Notes: a model not told the origin generated them from the letters alone. A stretch of 64,000 nt of DNA from Bradyrhizobium sp. 190 (GCF_023073415.1 NZ_JADPJL010000005.1:372001-436000); one strand, 5' to 3'. Positions 9,096 through 18,477 are shown, counted from the stretch's first letter. Made by a program: numbers and translations.

Positions 9096-9572
9096 TTACT
9101 CCTCTTCCGTCGCTTCAACAGCGGCGTCTTCGCGCGGACGGCGCGGGCCGCGGTCGCCGCGGAAGCCACCGCCTTCACGATCGCCACGGAAGCCGCCTTC
9201 GCGGTCACCGCGGAAGCCGCCGCCGCGATCGTCGCGCTCACGGTCACGATCGGCCTTGCGCATCATGGCCGAGGGACCTTCCTCGTGCTCTTCGACGCGG
9301 ACGGTAAGGTAACGGATGACGTCTTCAGAGATCCGCTCCTGGCGCTCGATCTCGGTGACCGCAGCGGAAGGCGCATCGATGTTCATCAGCACGAAGTGCG
9401 CTTTGCGATTCTTGTTCATGCGGTAGGTGAGCGAACGCACGCCCCAGTTCTCGGTCTTGGTGATCTTGCCGCCGAGCCCTTCGACGATGCCCGTCATCTG
9501 GGTGGTCAGCTCTTCGACCTGCTGCGTGCTCGCATCCTGACGCGCGAGAAAAACATGCTCATAAAGAGGCAT
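9096..9572 (-). CDS. rpsF: 30S ribosomal protein S6 with arginine/glycine repeat tail
   Basis: Ribosomal protein bS6, partner of S18. Residues 1-95 form the S6 fold ([15 protein letters not shown], later [18 protein letters not shown]). The 158-residue protein is longer than the usual 95-135 because of a C-terminal tail with several [12 protein letters not shown] repeats, followed by an acidic end ([10 protein letters not shown]). Such tails occur in Bradyrhizobium and relatives. First gene of the rpsF-rpsR-DUF2232-rplI operon; its promoter should lie in 9573-9800. Confidence 0.97.
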   Translation of the reverse strand: MPLYEHVFLARQDASTQQVEELTTQMTGIVEGLGGKITKTENWGVRSLTYRMNKNRKAHFVLMNIDAPSAAVTEIERQERISEDVIRYLTVRVEEHEEGPSAMMRKADRDRERDDRGGGFRGDREGGFRGDREGGGFRGDRGPRRPREDAAVEATEEE

Positions 9573-9913
9573 GGGTGTCCTTTCCTAGAGTTGGCGCGGT
9601 TCCCGGCGGCAAGCCCTTCGAGGCCTTCGGAAAGGACTCGGGATAAGCTCAGAAGGCGGAAGCACGGGACGACGGGCCGACTGGCCCTGCCACATCAACA
9701 TCGCCAAAAAGGTGAGATTGCTGAGACCGTCCGTTCAGCTCCCGGCCGGGATCCACGGATGGCGCGGTTTATAAGGATTTTCAGCGCGCTGGCAAGGCTT
9801 CTTGCGGGGGCTTGAAAGGGTTCCTGACCTCACCACAGGCAGGGGCGGGAGCCAACGCGTCAATTGACTTATTTGTTTGTACGTCATACAAACAATGGAT
9901 AAGAGGGCGAAAA
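9573..9913. other. Divergent intergenic region rpsF / TetR
   Basis: About 340 bases between the leftward ribosomal operon and the rightward TetR-desaturase pair. The right end carries a promoter with an overlapping operator (listed separately). The left part should contain the rpsF promoter; I could not identify its hexamers with confidence. No RNA gene was recognised. Confidence 0.4.
9864..9895 (+). promoter_or_regulatory. Promoter and overlapping TetR-type operator
   Basis: A perfect nine-base inverted repeat, TTGTTTGTA at 9873-9881 and TACAAACAA at 9887-9895, is separated by CGTCA. It overlaps a promoter-like pair: TTGACT at 9864-9869 and TACAAA at 9887-9892 with a 17-base spacer. The site ends 18 bases before the TetR start codon. 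Binding there would shut off the TetR-desaturase transcript; the regulator-operator pairing is inferred from position. Confidence 0.7.
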
Positions 9914-10633
9914 ATGGCTCCGAAGTCCGTCCAGACAGCACCCGAAACGCCGGCCGGCGATCCCAAGCACGCCGCCCGTGCGACGCGTTCGGCCGGGCGC
10001 CAGATGCGCTCGCGCCTGCTCGACGTCGCCAGCCGGCTGTTCAAGGAGCGGGGTCTTGCCGGCACCTCGATCTCGGACATCGCAGCGGCTGCGGACGCGT
10101 TTCCGAGCCAGATCACCTATTACTTCCGCACCAAGGAAGCGCTGTTCGTCGAAGCTGCCTGCCGCGACGTACTGTATTTGGCGCGCGCGGCCGAGCAGGC
10201 CGCGTTGCAGGCCCACACGCCGCGGGAATACACCCGCGCCCTGGTCGAGACCGTCACGGCGGCGGATTCGGTCGCCTTCTTTACCGAAGCGCTCACGCTC
10301 ACCCGCCGCCGCCCGGATCTCGCGCCGCTGGTGGAGCGCACCATCGAGCGGCTGCACGGCGAGGGCATGCGCGCCTATGCCGGCCAGATTGAGCGACACC
10401 GCTGGAAAACCTTGCGTGATCCGGACGCCAGCTCGCGCCGGTTCTGGGCGCTTGCGATCGGCGTGATGGTCGAGGGCCATGCCATGGGCCGTTCGGCTGA
10501 AGAAATGAGCGGCGAGATGCTGCGCGTGCTGGGCGATCAGGCGACGACAAGGACCGAAGACGACAGTACCCGACTGCGTCTGGTCGGCGACCGCGACGCT
10601 TCGGATTCACCCGACGGGGAGAGATCATCATGA
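9914..10633 (+). CDS. TetR family regulator of the desaturase operon
   Basis: A 239-residue repressor. The helix-turn-helix is in the first third: DVASRLFKERGLAGTSIS, then DIAAAADAFPSQITYYFR. The C-terminal helical domain should bind a small ligand. The ATG at 9914 follows the operator, whereas the longer frame from 9812 would run through the promoter, so this start is preferred. Its stop overlaps the start of the desaturase gene (ATGA), so both are made from one transcript. By analogy with known desaturase repressors it may sense acyl-CoA composition, but that is inference. Confidence 0.9.
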   Translation: MAPKSVQTAPETPAGDPKHAARATRSAGRQMRSRLLDVASRLFKERGLAGTSISDIAAAADAFPSQITYYFRTKEALFVEAACRDVLYLARAAEQAALQAHTPREYTRALVETVTAADSVAFFTEALTLTRRRPDLAPLVERTIERLHGEGMRAYAGQIERHRWKTLRDPDASSRRFWALAIGVMVEGHAMGRSAEEMSGEMLRVLGDQATTRTEDDSTRLRLVGDRDASDSPDGERSS

Positions 10634-11655
10634 CCGCGCTACGCATGCGTGCTCGCGACTTCCTGAGCGATGACCAACTGATCGCCGTGCGCCAGCGCGT
10701 AACGTGGAAGGGGATAGCCCTGATCGCGCATGCGTGGGCGCTGATATTGGGATCGATCGCGCTGGTCGCCTGGTGGCCCAACCCGCTGACCCTTCTGCTG
10801 GCGGTGGGCATCATCGGCTCGCGCCAGCTCGGGCTTGCGATCCTGATGCATGACGGCGCGCATGGTTGCCTGTCGGCGGACGAGAAGGTCAACCTGACGC
10901 TGAGCCAGTGGTTCTGCGCCTATCCGATCTTCGCCGAGACCCGCGCCTATCGCCGCTATCACCTGCAGCACCATGCGCGCACGCAGCAGGAAGACGATCC
11001 GGATCTGGTGTTGTCCGCGCCGTTTCCGATCACGGGGATGAGCTACCGCCGCAAGTTCGTACGCGATATCACCGGACAGACCGGCTACCAGCAGCGCAAG
11101 GCGCAATTGCTAAATGCACTTGGACCTAAGGAATGGCCGCTCGTGCAGCGCGCTGCGCATTTTTGGGAGAAGCTCGGTCCGCAGTGTGCCGTCAACGCCG
11201 TGCTGTTTGCAGGCCTTGCGGCTGCCGGCGTGTGGTGGGCCTATCCGCTGTTATGGCTTTTGCCGTTGCTCACCTGGCAGATGGTCATCACCCGCATCCG
11301 CAACATTGCCGAGCATGCGGTGGTCCCGGATTCGAGCGATCCCTTGCGCAATACAAGAACGACGCACGCGAACTTCCTGGAGCGGCTGTTTATCGCGCCG
11401 TATTACGTAAACTATCACCTCGAGCATCATCTGTTGTTCTACGTGCCCTGCTACAACCTGCCGCGCGTCCACCGCATTCTCTCTGAAAGCCGGTATGCGG
11501 AGCGGATGGAGGTGCAGCCCAATTACGCCGCCGTGCTGCGGCTCGCGACTGCCAGGCCGGACCACGAGGACCGGCCGGGGAAACTCGTGAGTAGCGGGCG
11601 CCGCGCGCGGGCCGGCGCTGATGTAGGCGGCGATCAGGCGGCGGGCGGGTTCTAG
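10630..11655 (+). CDS. Fatty acid desaturase
   Basis: Membrane di-iron desaturase of 341 residues. The three histidine boxes are present: HDGAH at residues 74-78, HLQHH in RRYHLQHHARTQQEDDPD, and HLEHH in NYHLEHHLLFYVPCYNLP. Hydrophobic segments lie before box one and between boxes two and three. It overlaps the upstream TetR gene by four bases. With fabD-fabG-acpP-fabF immediately downstream, a role in membrane lipid unsaturation is likely; carotenoid or other lipid substrates cannot be excluded. Confidence 0.9.
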   Translation: MTALRMRARDFLSDDQLIAVRQRVTWKGIALIAHAWALILGSIALVAWWPNPLTLLLAVGIIGSRQLGLAILMHDGAHGCLSADEKVNLTLSQWFCAYPIFAETRAYRRYHLQHHARTQQEDDPDLVLSAPFPITGMSYRRKFVRDITGQTGYQQRKAQLLNALGPKEWPLVQRAAHFWEKLGPQCAVNAVLFAGLAAAGVWWAYPLLWLLPLLTWQMVITRIRNIAEHAVVPDSSDPLRNTRTTHANFLERLFIAPYYVNYHLEHHLLFYVPCYNLPRVHRILSESRYAERMEVQPNYAAVLRLATARPDHEDRPGKLVSSGRRARAGADVGGDQAAGGF

Positions 11656-11760
11656 TGCCCAGATCAAGGTTCAAGCCGGGGCGGCGGCGATTCCGCACCG
11701 CGGCTTGACATCCCGGCCTTGGTCAGTGTCTTACGGCCCCATTCGAATGAGGGAGCGCCG

Positions 11761-12714
11761 ATGACGGCTGCATTTACGTTTCCGGGACAGGGTTCCCAGG
11801 CGGTCGGCATGGGCAAGGCCTTGGCGGAGGCCTTTCCGGCCGCGCGGGCGATATTCGACGAGGTCGATTCGGCGCTCGGCGAGAAGCTGACCGCCATCAT
11901 CTGGGATGGCCCGGCCGAAACCCTCCAGCTCACCGAAAATGCCCAGCCGGCCCTGATGGCGGTCTCGATCGCCACGCTGCGTGTACTGGAGACCGAGGCG
12001 GGCTTTTCCGTCGGGCGGGATGCGGCCTTCGTCGCCGGCCATTCGCTCGGCGAATATTCCGCGCTGGCCGCAGCCGGCAGCCTCAGCATCAGCGATACCG
12101 CGCGCCTGCTGCGTACCCGCGGCCTTGCGATGCAAAAGGCCGTGCCGGTCGGCGCTGGCGCCATGGCCGCATTGCTCGGGCTCGATTATGAGGCCGCGAT
12201 GGCGGTTGCCAGCGAAGCCGCGCAGGGGCAGGTTTGCCAGGCCGCCAACGACAATGGCGGCGGGCAGGTGGTGGTGTCCGGCGACAAGGCCGCCGTCGAG
12301 CGCGCGCTCGAAATCGCCAAGGCCAAGGGCGCCAAGCGTGCAATGCTGCTGCCAGTGTCCGCGCCGTTCCATTGCAAGCTGATGCAGCCCGCGGCCGATG
12401 CCATGGCGGAGGCGCTGGCTGGTGTGACGATCAAGACGCCGGCCTCGCCGCTGGTGTCGAACGTGCTGGCTGCGCCGATCACCGATCCCGACGAGATTCG
12501 CCGCCGCCTGATCGAGCAGGTCACAGGCACCGTGCGCTGGCGCGAGTCGGTAGCTTACATGGCAGGTCATGGCGTCACGCGGTTCTTCGAAATCGGCGCC
12601 GGCAAGGTGCTGAGCGGGCTGGTCAAGCGCATCGCCGACGGCGCGGTCGGCGTGTCGATCGGAGGACCCAACGATATTGCGACGGCCAAGGACGCATTGG
12701 CGGCTTCGGCCTAA
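11761..12714 (+). CDS. fabD: Malonyl-CoA:ACP transacylase
   Basis: Transfers malonyl from CoA to acyl carrier protein at the start of fatty-acid elongation. The 317 residues start MTAAFTFPGQGSQAVGMGKA, with the FPGQGSQ signature, and the nucleophile lies in GHSLGEYSA. The later QVVVSGDKAAVE and PVSAPFHCKLM segments carry the second active-site region. The ATG at 11761 has GAGGGAG upstream; the frame opens earlier at 11719 without a convincing start. fabG follows 21 bases later. Confidence 0.97.
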   Translation: MTAAFTFPGQGSQAVGMGKALAEAFPAARAIFDEVDSALGEKLTAIIWDGPAETLQLTENAQPALMAVSIATLRVLETEAGFSVGRDAAFVAGHSLGEYSALAAAGSLSISDTARLLRTRGLAMQKAVPVGAGAMAALLGLDYEAAMAVASEAAQGQVCQAANDNGGGQVVVSGDKAAVERALEIAKAKGAKRAMLLPVSAPFHCKLMQPAADAMAEALAGVTIKTPASPLVSNVLAAPITDPDEIRRRLIEQVTGTVRWRESVAYMAGHGVTRFFEIGAGKVLSGLVKRIADGAVGVSIGGPNDIATAKDALAASA

Positions 12715-12735
12715 AGCTCCCGGAAGGAGACATTG

Positions 12736-13473
12736 ATGTTCGATTTGACGGGCAGGACGGCGCTGGTGACCGGCGCGACCGGCGGCATTGGCGGGGCGAT
12801 CGCGCAGGCGTTGCATGCGCAGGGCGCGACGGTGGCTATTTCCGGTACGCGCCGCGAGGTGCTGGATTCGTTTGCCGGCAAGCTGGGCGATCGCGTCCAC
12901 GTGCTGCCGTGCAATCTCTCCGACAGTGCGGAAGTCGAGGCGCTGGTGCCGGCGGCTGAAGCCGCGATGGGGCAGGTCGACATCCTGATCGCCAATGCCG
13001 GCATCACGCGTGACAACCTTTTCGTACAGTTGCGTGACGAGGATTGGGACGACGTCATCCAGGTCAATCTGACAGCGACCTTCCGTCTCGCCCGCGCCGC
13101 AACAAAACTGATGATGCGCAAGCGCTTCGGCCGGATCATTGCCATCACCTCGATCGTCGGTGTGACTGGCAACCCCGGCCAGGCCAACTACACCGCGTCG
13201 AAGGCCGGAATCATCGGCCTGATCAAGACGCTGGGTGCGGAATACGCCAAGCGCAACGTGACCGCCAATTGCATTGCGCCGGGCTTTATCAAGACGCCGA
13301 TGACCGACGCGCTCAACGACAAGCAGCGCGAGGCCATCCTGACCAAGGTTCCTGCGGCGCGGCTCGGGACGCCGGAGGACATCGCCGCGGCGGCCGTCTA
13401 TCTCGCCTCGAACGAGGCGGCCTACGTCACCGGCCAGACGATTCACGTCAACGGCGGAATGGCCATGTTTTGA
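12736..13473 (+). CDS. fabG: 3-oxoacyl-ACP reductase
   Basis: NADPH-dependent short-chain dehydrogenase that reduces 3-oxoacyl-ACP in fatty-acid elongation. The 245 residues have the cofactor motif TGATGGIGGAIA near the N-terminus, NAGITRDNLF in the middle, catalytic Ser in ITSIVG and the Tyr-x3-Lys motif in NYTASKAGI. The C-terminus VTGQTIHVNGGMAMF is characteristic of FabG. A GGAAGGAGA ribosome binding site precedes the ATG. Second gene of the fab cluster. Confidence 0.97.
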   Translation: MFDLTGRTALVTGATGGIGGAIAQALHAQGATVAISGTRREVLDSFAGKLGDRVHVLPCNLSDSAEVEALVPAAEAAMGQVDILIANAGITRDNLFVQLRDEDWDDVIQVNLTATFRLARAATKLMMRKRFGRIIAITSIVGVTGNPGQANYTASKAGIIGLIKTLGAEYAKRNVTANCIAPGFIKTPMTDALNDKQREAILTKVPAARLGTPEDIAAAAVYLASNEAAYVTGQTIHVNGGMAMF

Positions 13474-13777
13474 GCCAGTTATTGCCCCGATCGACGCGGC
13501 CAAAGGCCGTTTCCCGGGGCGGTTGAGGCTTGTAGTCAAGGCTTGGGAAGTATGATAACCGAACCCCCGACGGATGGGCAAACAAGGCCATTGCAGGATT
13601 TTGAAACCCTGTATATTGGCGTGGCGACGCCTGCCGTTCGCCGGGGCTTTGTCGGCTACCACCGGGCCGAATCAAGACTATGCGCGATAGCGAAGGAAGT
13701 TTAACGACCACGATAGCTCGTAGCGTATTTGAAGCGTCTTGGGGTCGGGTCCATTGGAACAAGCACGAGGTTGAACG
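13474..13777. other. Intergenic region upstream of acpP
   Basis: About 300 bases between fabG and acpP. It probably contains a separate acpP promoter, since acyl carrier protein is needed in large amounts, but no strong promoter pair was found by eye. A short CGGCC/GGCCG hairpin at about 13499 follows fabG. No RNA gene seen. Confidence 0.4.
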
Positions 13778-14017
13778 ATGAGTGAGATTGGCGAGCGGGT
13801 TAAGAAGATTGTGGTCGAACACCTCGGTGTTGAACCCGATAAGGTTGTCGACAACGCAAGTTTCATCGACGATCTCGGCGCCGACAGTCTCGACACCGTC
13901 GAGCTTGTGATGGCATTTGAAGAAGAGTTCGGTTGCGAAATCCCCGATGACGCCGCCGAGACGATTTTGACCGTCGGCGACGCCACGAAGTTTCTTGAGA
14001 AGAACGCGAAAAGCTGA
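13778..14017 (+). CDS. acpP: Acyl carrier protein
   Basis: Carries the growing acyl chain on a phosphopantetheine arm. The 79 residues match the family exactly, start [18 protein letters not shown], and include the attachment serine in [15 protein letters not shown]. The protein is strongly acidic. It lies between fabG and fabF, the usual order. Confidence 0.98.
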   Translation: MSEIGERVKKIVVEHLGVEPDKVVDNASFIDDLGADSLDTVELVMAFEEEFGCEIPDDAAETILTVGDATKFLEKNAKS

Positions 14018-14114
14018 CGTCCCGGGCGGGTAGAGACAGAGCCGGACGGGCCGTTGTCGAACGGTCCCCCGGTTTCTTGTTTTGGGCCGCTGGTTTCGGG
14101 CTGGAGTTTTTGAC

Positions 14115-15380
14115 ATGAGGCGGGTTGTCGTCACGGGGCTGGGCATGGTTACGCCGCTCGGCTGCGGCGTTGACACAACGTGGACGCGTATCCTCAACGG
14201 CCAGAGCGGCGCCAGGAAGATCGATACATTCGAAGTCGCCGATCTTGCGAGCCGGATCGCTTGCGTGATTCCGCGCGGCGACGGCAGTGATGGCACGTTC
14301 AATCCCGATCAGTGGATGGAGCCGAAAGAACAGCGCAAGGTCGACGATTTCATCATCTTTGCGATGGCTGCCGCGCGCCAGGCGCTCGACGACGCCGACT
14401 GGCATCCCTCGACCGAAGAAGACAAATGCGCCACCGGCACTCTGATCGGTTCGGGTATCGGTGGTCTGTCCGGCATCGCTGACACGGCGCTGCTTCTGAA
14501 GGAGCGCGGGCCGCGCAGGGTGTCGCCGTTCTTCATCCCGGGGCGTCTGATCAATCTCGCGTCCGGCTATGTCTCGATCGAGCACGGCCTCAAGGGCCCC
14601 AACCATTCCGTGGTGACCGCGTGTTCGACCGGCGCGCATGCGATCGGCGATGGAGCGCGCCTGATTGCGCTCGGCGACGCCGACGTCATGGTGGCGGGCG
14701 GGACCGAATCGCCGATCTGCCGGCTGGCGATGGCTGGATTCTGCGCGGCGCGCGCGCTCTCGACCGGCTTCAACGAGACGCCGCAAAGGGCTTCGCGGCC
14801 CTATGACAAGGATCGCGATGGATTCGTCATGGGCGAGGGCGCCGGCGTCGTCGTGCTCGAGGAATATGAGCACGCGAAAAACCGCGGTGCGCGAATCTAT
14901 GCCGAAGTGGTGGGCTACGGCCTGTCGGGCGACGCCTATCACATCACCTCGCCGTCGCCGGATGGCGATGGCGGTTTCCGCAGCATGAGCGCGGCGATCA
15001 AGCGCGCTGGCATCGCGGTATCCGATATCGACTACATCAACGCGCACGGAACCTCGACGCAGATCGGCGACGAGATCGAACTCGGCGCGGTGGAGCGGCT
15101 GCTCGGCAACGCCGCCTCCAAGGTGTCGATGTCGTCGACGAAATCGTCGACCGGGCACCTGCTCGGTGCTGCCGGCGCGATCGAGGCCATTTTCAGTATC
15201 CTTGCGATTCGCGATAACGTTGCTCCACCCACCATCAATTTGGAAAATCCGTCTGTGGAAACGGCGATCGATCTGGTGCCGCAGACGGCGCGCAAGCGCG
15301 AAATTAACGTCGCGCTGTCGAATTCCTTCGGTTTCGGGGGGACCAATGCCTCCGTGATCGTTCAGCGCGTGGCCGACTAG
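14115..15380 (+). CDS. fabF: 3-oxoacyl-ACP synthase II
   Basis: Condensing enzyme that elongates acyl-ACP with malonyl-ACP. From MRRVVVTGLGMVTPLG it has 421 residues, the normal length. The Cys-His-His triad is visible: Cys in VVTACSTGAHAIG, His in YINAHGTSTQIGD, and His in SSTKSSTGHLLGAAG. The ATG at 14115 starts the conserved region; an in-frame start at 14082 would add 11 non-family residues. It follows acpP by 97 bases. Confidence 0.97.
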   Translation: MRRVVVTGLGMVTPLGCGVDTTWTRILNGQSGARKIDTFEVADLASRIACVIPRGDGSDGTFNPDQWMEPKEQRKVDDFIIFAMAAARQALDDADWHPSTEEDKCATGTLIGSGIGGLSGIADTALLLKERGPRRVSPFFIPGRLINLASGYVSIEHGLKGPNHSVVTACSTGAHAIGDGARLIALGDADVMVAGGTESPICRLAMAGFCAARALSTGFNETPQRASRPYDKDRDGFVMGEGAGVVVLEEYEHAKNRGARIYAEVVGYGLSGDAYHITSPSPDGDGGFRSMSAAIKRAGIAVSDIDYINAHGTSTQIGDEIELGAVERLLGNAASKVSMSSTKSSTGHLLGAAGAIEAIFSILAIRDNVAPPTINLENPSVETAIDLVPQTARKREINVALSNSFGFGGTNASVIVQRVAD

Positions 15381-15506
15381 CAAGTGTTTATAACGACTCC
15401 ACCGTTTTGCCGTATTCGGCGATGACTTCTACATATGGGCGTATGCTATCGGCTGGGCAGAGGATTGCCGGGCCGCGATTGAACCGACAGGATTCAGGTT
15501 GCATCG

Positions 15507-16787
15507 ATGAGTGAGAGGCCGCCCATTTCACCACGGAGCCCGCGCGCTGCGCTGGAGCCCGAGCAGGTGCCGCCGCCGCCGAAGCGGTCGGAGCGCGCCC
15601 GCAATCCTTTCGTGGTCGTCGGCAATGCCATCATCACCATCCTGATCATTCTGATGATCGGGGCGGGGACGGTGTATTATTACGGCAGACAGATGCTGGA
15701 GACGCCGGGGCCGCTGCGGGAAGACAAGATCGTCAACATTCCCTCGCGCGCTGGCAAGCGCGACATCGCCGATGCGTTGCTGCGTGAGGGCGTGATCAAC
15801 GTCAATCCCTGGGTATTCATCGGCGGCGTGTTTGCGCTCAAGGCGAGTTCCGACCTCAAGCCGGGCGAATATTCCTTCCAGAAGAATGCCAGCCTGCGCG
15901 ATGTCATCGCCACCATCGTCGAGGGCAAGGTGGTGCAGCACGCCGTCACTATCCCTGAAGGCCTGACGTCCGAACAGATCGTGGCGCGGCTCACCGACAA
16001 CGACATCTTCGCTGGGAGCGTGCGGGAAATGCCGCGCGAAGGTACGCTGCTGCCGGAAACCTACAAATTCCCGCGCGGCACCACGCGCGAGCAGGTGATC
16101 CACCGCTTGCAACAGAGCCAGAAGCGGGTGCTTGCGGAAATCTGGGAGCGCCGCAATCCGGATGTTCTGGTCAAGTCGCCGGATCAGCTCATCACGCTGG
16201 CCTCGATCATCGAGAAGGAAACCGGCCGGGCCGACGAGCGCAGCCGCGTGGCTGCCGTATTCACCAATCGCCTGCGGCAGAGGATCAAGCTGCAGTCTGA
16301 TCCGACCATCATCTACGGCCTGGTCGGCGGCAAGGGAACGCTGGGCCGGCCGATCAAGCGCTCCGAGATCACGCAGCCTTCGCCGTACAATACCTATGTG
16401 ATCGAGGGCCTGCCGCCCGGACCGATCGCCAATCCGGGCCGCGCCTCGCTCGAAGCGGCGGCCAACCCGGCGCGCACGCGCGACCTGTTCTTCGTGGCTG
16501 ACGGGACCGGCGGGCACGCCTTTACCGAGACCTACGACCAGCACCAGAAGAACGTCGCCAAGTTGCGGGCGCTCGAAAAACAGATTCAGAACGACACCGT
16601 CGAACCATCAGAGGATGCGCCACCGCCCACGTCGGCAGGAGCACCGGCGGATACCAATCCAACCGCGACTACGCCGCGGCCGGCGGCGCCGAAAAAGCCG
16701 CCCGCCCGGCCTGCGGCACCTGCGGCGGCGCCAGGCCGCCAGGGCGCCGCGCAGTCGACCATGACGCCGCCGGTGGTTCAGCGCTGA
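15507..16787 (+). CDS. mltG: Endolytic transglycosylase MltG
   Basis: Inner-membrane enzyme that cleaves nascent glycan strands and is thought to set their length. The 426 residues have a Pro-rich cytoplasmic N-terminus, one membrane helix at about residues 40-60 (AIITILIILMIGAGTVYYY), a LysM-like segment, and the YceG catalytic domain with the catalytic Glu in ASIIEKETGR and SDPTIIYGL. The last 70 residues are a Pro/Ala-rich tail not needed for catalysis. It follows fabF in the usual alphaproteobacterial order. Confidence 0.95.
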   Translation: MSERPPISPRSPRAALEPEQVPPPPKRSERARNPFVVVGNAIITILIILMIGAGTVYYYGRQMLETPGPLREDKIVNIPSRAGKRDIADALLREGVINVNPWVFIGGVFALKASSDLKPGEYSFQKNASLRDVIATIVEGKVVQHAVTIPEGLTSEQIVARLTDNDIFAGSVREMPREGTLLPETYKFPRGTTREQVIHRLQQSQKRVLAEIWERRNPDVLVKSPDQLITLASIIEKETGRADERSRVAAVFTNRLRQRIKLQSDPTIIYGLVGGKGTLGRPIKRSEITQPSPYNTYVIEGLPPGPIANPGRASLEAAANPARTRDLFFVADGTGGHAFTETYDQHQKNVAKLRALEKQIQNDTVEPSEDAPPPTSAGAPADTNPTATTPRPAAPKKPPARPAAPAAAPGRQGAAQSTMTPPVVQR

Positions 16788-16807
16788 CGCCCCGCCGGTT
16801 GAACAGT

Positions 16808-16829
16808 CGTTCCGGCCACAGCCGGAACG
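16808..16829. terminator. Intercistronic hairpin between mltG and yicC
   Basis: Perfect nine-base stem CGTTCCGGC / GCCGGAACG with a four-base loop, 21 bases after the mltG stop. There is no T-run, so it may be a processing or partial termination site rather than a full terminator. Confidence 0.4.
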
Positions 16830-16914
16830 TAATTCCACTTTGGCGGAAATCGGCTTAAGGTCCCGCCGTTCCTTTCGAGTCTCGAAATCCCTGTCTTTCG
16901 GAGAGTATTACGCG

Positions 16915-17802
16915 ATGGCGCTATCGAGCATGACCGGTTTTGCCCGGAGCCACGGCGCCAGCGGCCCCTATACGTTGGAGTGGGAACTGAAATCCGTCAA
17001 CGCCAAGGGATTTGACCTGCGCTTGCGCCTGCCGCCGGGCTGGGACGAACTGGAGGCCTTTGCCAAGAAACGCGCGGGCGAGGTGTTGTCGCGGGGCACG
17101 GTCTACGCCAACCTCAGCGTCAAGCGCGCCAACGCGGTCTCCACCGTACGCATCAATGAAGACGTGCTGTCCTCGATCGTGAAGGTTGCAGGCGAGCTCG
17201 CCGGCAGGATCGACGCGGTGGCGCCCAGCATCGATGGGCTGCTCGCCATCAAGGGCGTCATCGAAGTCGTCGAACCCGAAAGCGACGAGGCGGAAGACAA
17301 GGCGGCCAAGGACGCGGCGGCCGCCGCCTTCGAGCAGGCGCTCGCCCAACTTGTCGAGATGCGCCGCCGCGAGGGCACGACGCTTGGACAGATTCTCAGC
17401 CAGCGCATGGATGAAATCGAGCGACTGGCGAAGCGGGCCGAGGCGGCGCCTGGCCGCAAGCCAGAGGCGATCAGGGCGCGCCTGGCCGAACAGGTGGCGG
17501 CACTGCTGGAAACTTCCGAACGCTTCGACGCGGACAGGCTCAATCAGGAAGCGATCCTGATCGCGACCAAGGCCGACATCCGCGAAGAGCTCGACCGCAT
17601 CGCCTCGCACGTCGCGCAGGCCCGTGAGATGATCGGCAAGGGCGGACCGGTCGGGCGGCGGCTCGACTTCCTCGCCCAGGAATTCAACCGCGAGGTCAAC
17701 ACCTGCTGCTCCAAATCGAACGATCTGGAATTGACCCAGACCGGGCTCGAGATGAAGAACGTGGTCGAACAGTTCCGCGAGCAGGTCCAGAACCTGGAGT
17801 AA
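16915..17802 (+). CDS. YicC/YloC family endoribonuclease
   Basis: Member of the YicC family, shown in other bacteria to be RNA-cleaving stress proteins. The 295 residues start MALSSMTGFARSHG, contain the conserved N-terminal part ELKSVNAKGFDLRLRLP, and end with the family signature FLAQEFNREVNTCCSKS and QVQNLE. The start at 16915 has GGAGAG upstream. It ends three bases before gmk, the typical pairing, so they are co-translated. Confidence 0.93.
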   Translation: MALSSMTGFARSHGASGPYTLEWELKSVNAKGFDLRLRLPPGWDELEAFAKKRAGEVLSRGTVYANLSVKRANAVSTVRINEDVLSSIVKVAGELAGRIDAVAPSIDGLLAIKGVIEVVEPESDEAEDKAAKDAAAAAFEQALAQLVEMRRREGTTLGQILSQRMDEIERLAKRAEAAPGRKPEAIRARLAEQVAALLETSERFDADRLNQEAILIATKADIREELDRIASHVAQAREMIGKGGPVGRRLDFLAQEFNREVNTCCSKSNDLELTQTGLEMKNVVEQFREQVQNLE

Positions 17803-17805
17803 CCG

Positions 17806-18459
17806 ATGACGGCTGGAGGTTTCGACGGGGTTGAACGGCGAGGGCTGATGTTCGTGCTGTCGTCGCCTTCGGGCGCGGGCAAGACCACGCTGTCGCGCAT
17901 GCTGCTCGAGCGCGAGCCGGGTCTGAAGATGTCGGTTTCGGCGACGACGCGCTCGATGCGACCGGGCGAGGTCGAGGGGCGCGACTATTTCTTCGTCGAC
18001 AAGCGCAGATTCGAGACGATGGTGGAGCAGGGCGAACTGCTCGAATGGGCGACTGTATTCGACAATCTCTACGGTACGCCGCGCGCGCCGGTCGAAGCGG
18101 CATTGTCGGCGGGACAGGATGTTTTGTTTGACATCGACTGGCAGGGCACCCAGCAGCTGCATCAGAAGGCAAGCGTCGATGTGGTCCGGGTCTTCATCCT
18201 GCCGCCATCGGCCGCCGACCTGGAGAAACGGCTGCACACGCGTGCGCAGGATTCCGACGAGGTGATTCGCGGGCGCATGAGCCGCGCCACCCATGAACTC
18301 AGCCACTGGGCGGAATACGACTATATCGTCGTCAACCACAACGTCGATGACGCGTTCGCCGAGGTGCAGTCGATCCTCAAGGCCGAGCGGCTCAAGCGTG
18401 AGCGCCGCACCGGCCTGACCGAGTTCGTTCGCAAGCTGCAGCGCCAGCTGGAGAAATAG
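17806..18459 (+). CDS. gmk: Guanylate kinase
   Basis: Phosphorylates GMP to GDP with ATP, in nucleotide synthesis and (p)ppGpp turnover. The 217 residues carry the P-loop SSPSGAGKTTLSRML at about residues 15-30, the GMP-binding segment SATTRSMRPGEVEGRDYFF, and the lid region RMSRATHELSHW. It follows yicC by three bases. End of the rightward cluster; the next gene is convergent and only 18 bases away. Confidence 0.97.
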   Translation: MTAGGFDGVERRGLMFVLSSPSGAGKTTLSRMLLEREPGLKMSVSATTRSMRPGEVEGRDYFFVDKRRFETMVEQGELLEWATVFDNLYGTPRAPVEAALSAGQDVLFDIDWQGTQQLHQKASVDVVRVFILPPSAADLEKRLHTRAQDSDEVIRGRMSRATHELSHWAEYDYIVVNHNVDDAFAEVQSILKAERLKRERRTGLTEFVRKLQRQLEK

Positions 18460-18477
18460 CCGCCGCTTCCGTTTCGA

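Noticed and set aside
9120..9240. Short tandem repeats resembling a CRISPR array
   Set aside because: The repeats are in frame and encode the Arg/Gly tail of S6; there are no unique spacers of constant length.
11731..13662. Minus-strand frame of 643 codons
   Set aside because: Shadow of fabD and fabG, which have clear catalytic motifs on the other strand.
13863..15383. Minus-strand frame of 506 codons
   Set aside because: Shadow of fabF and part of acpP.
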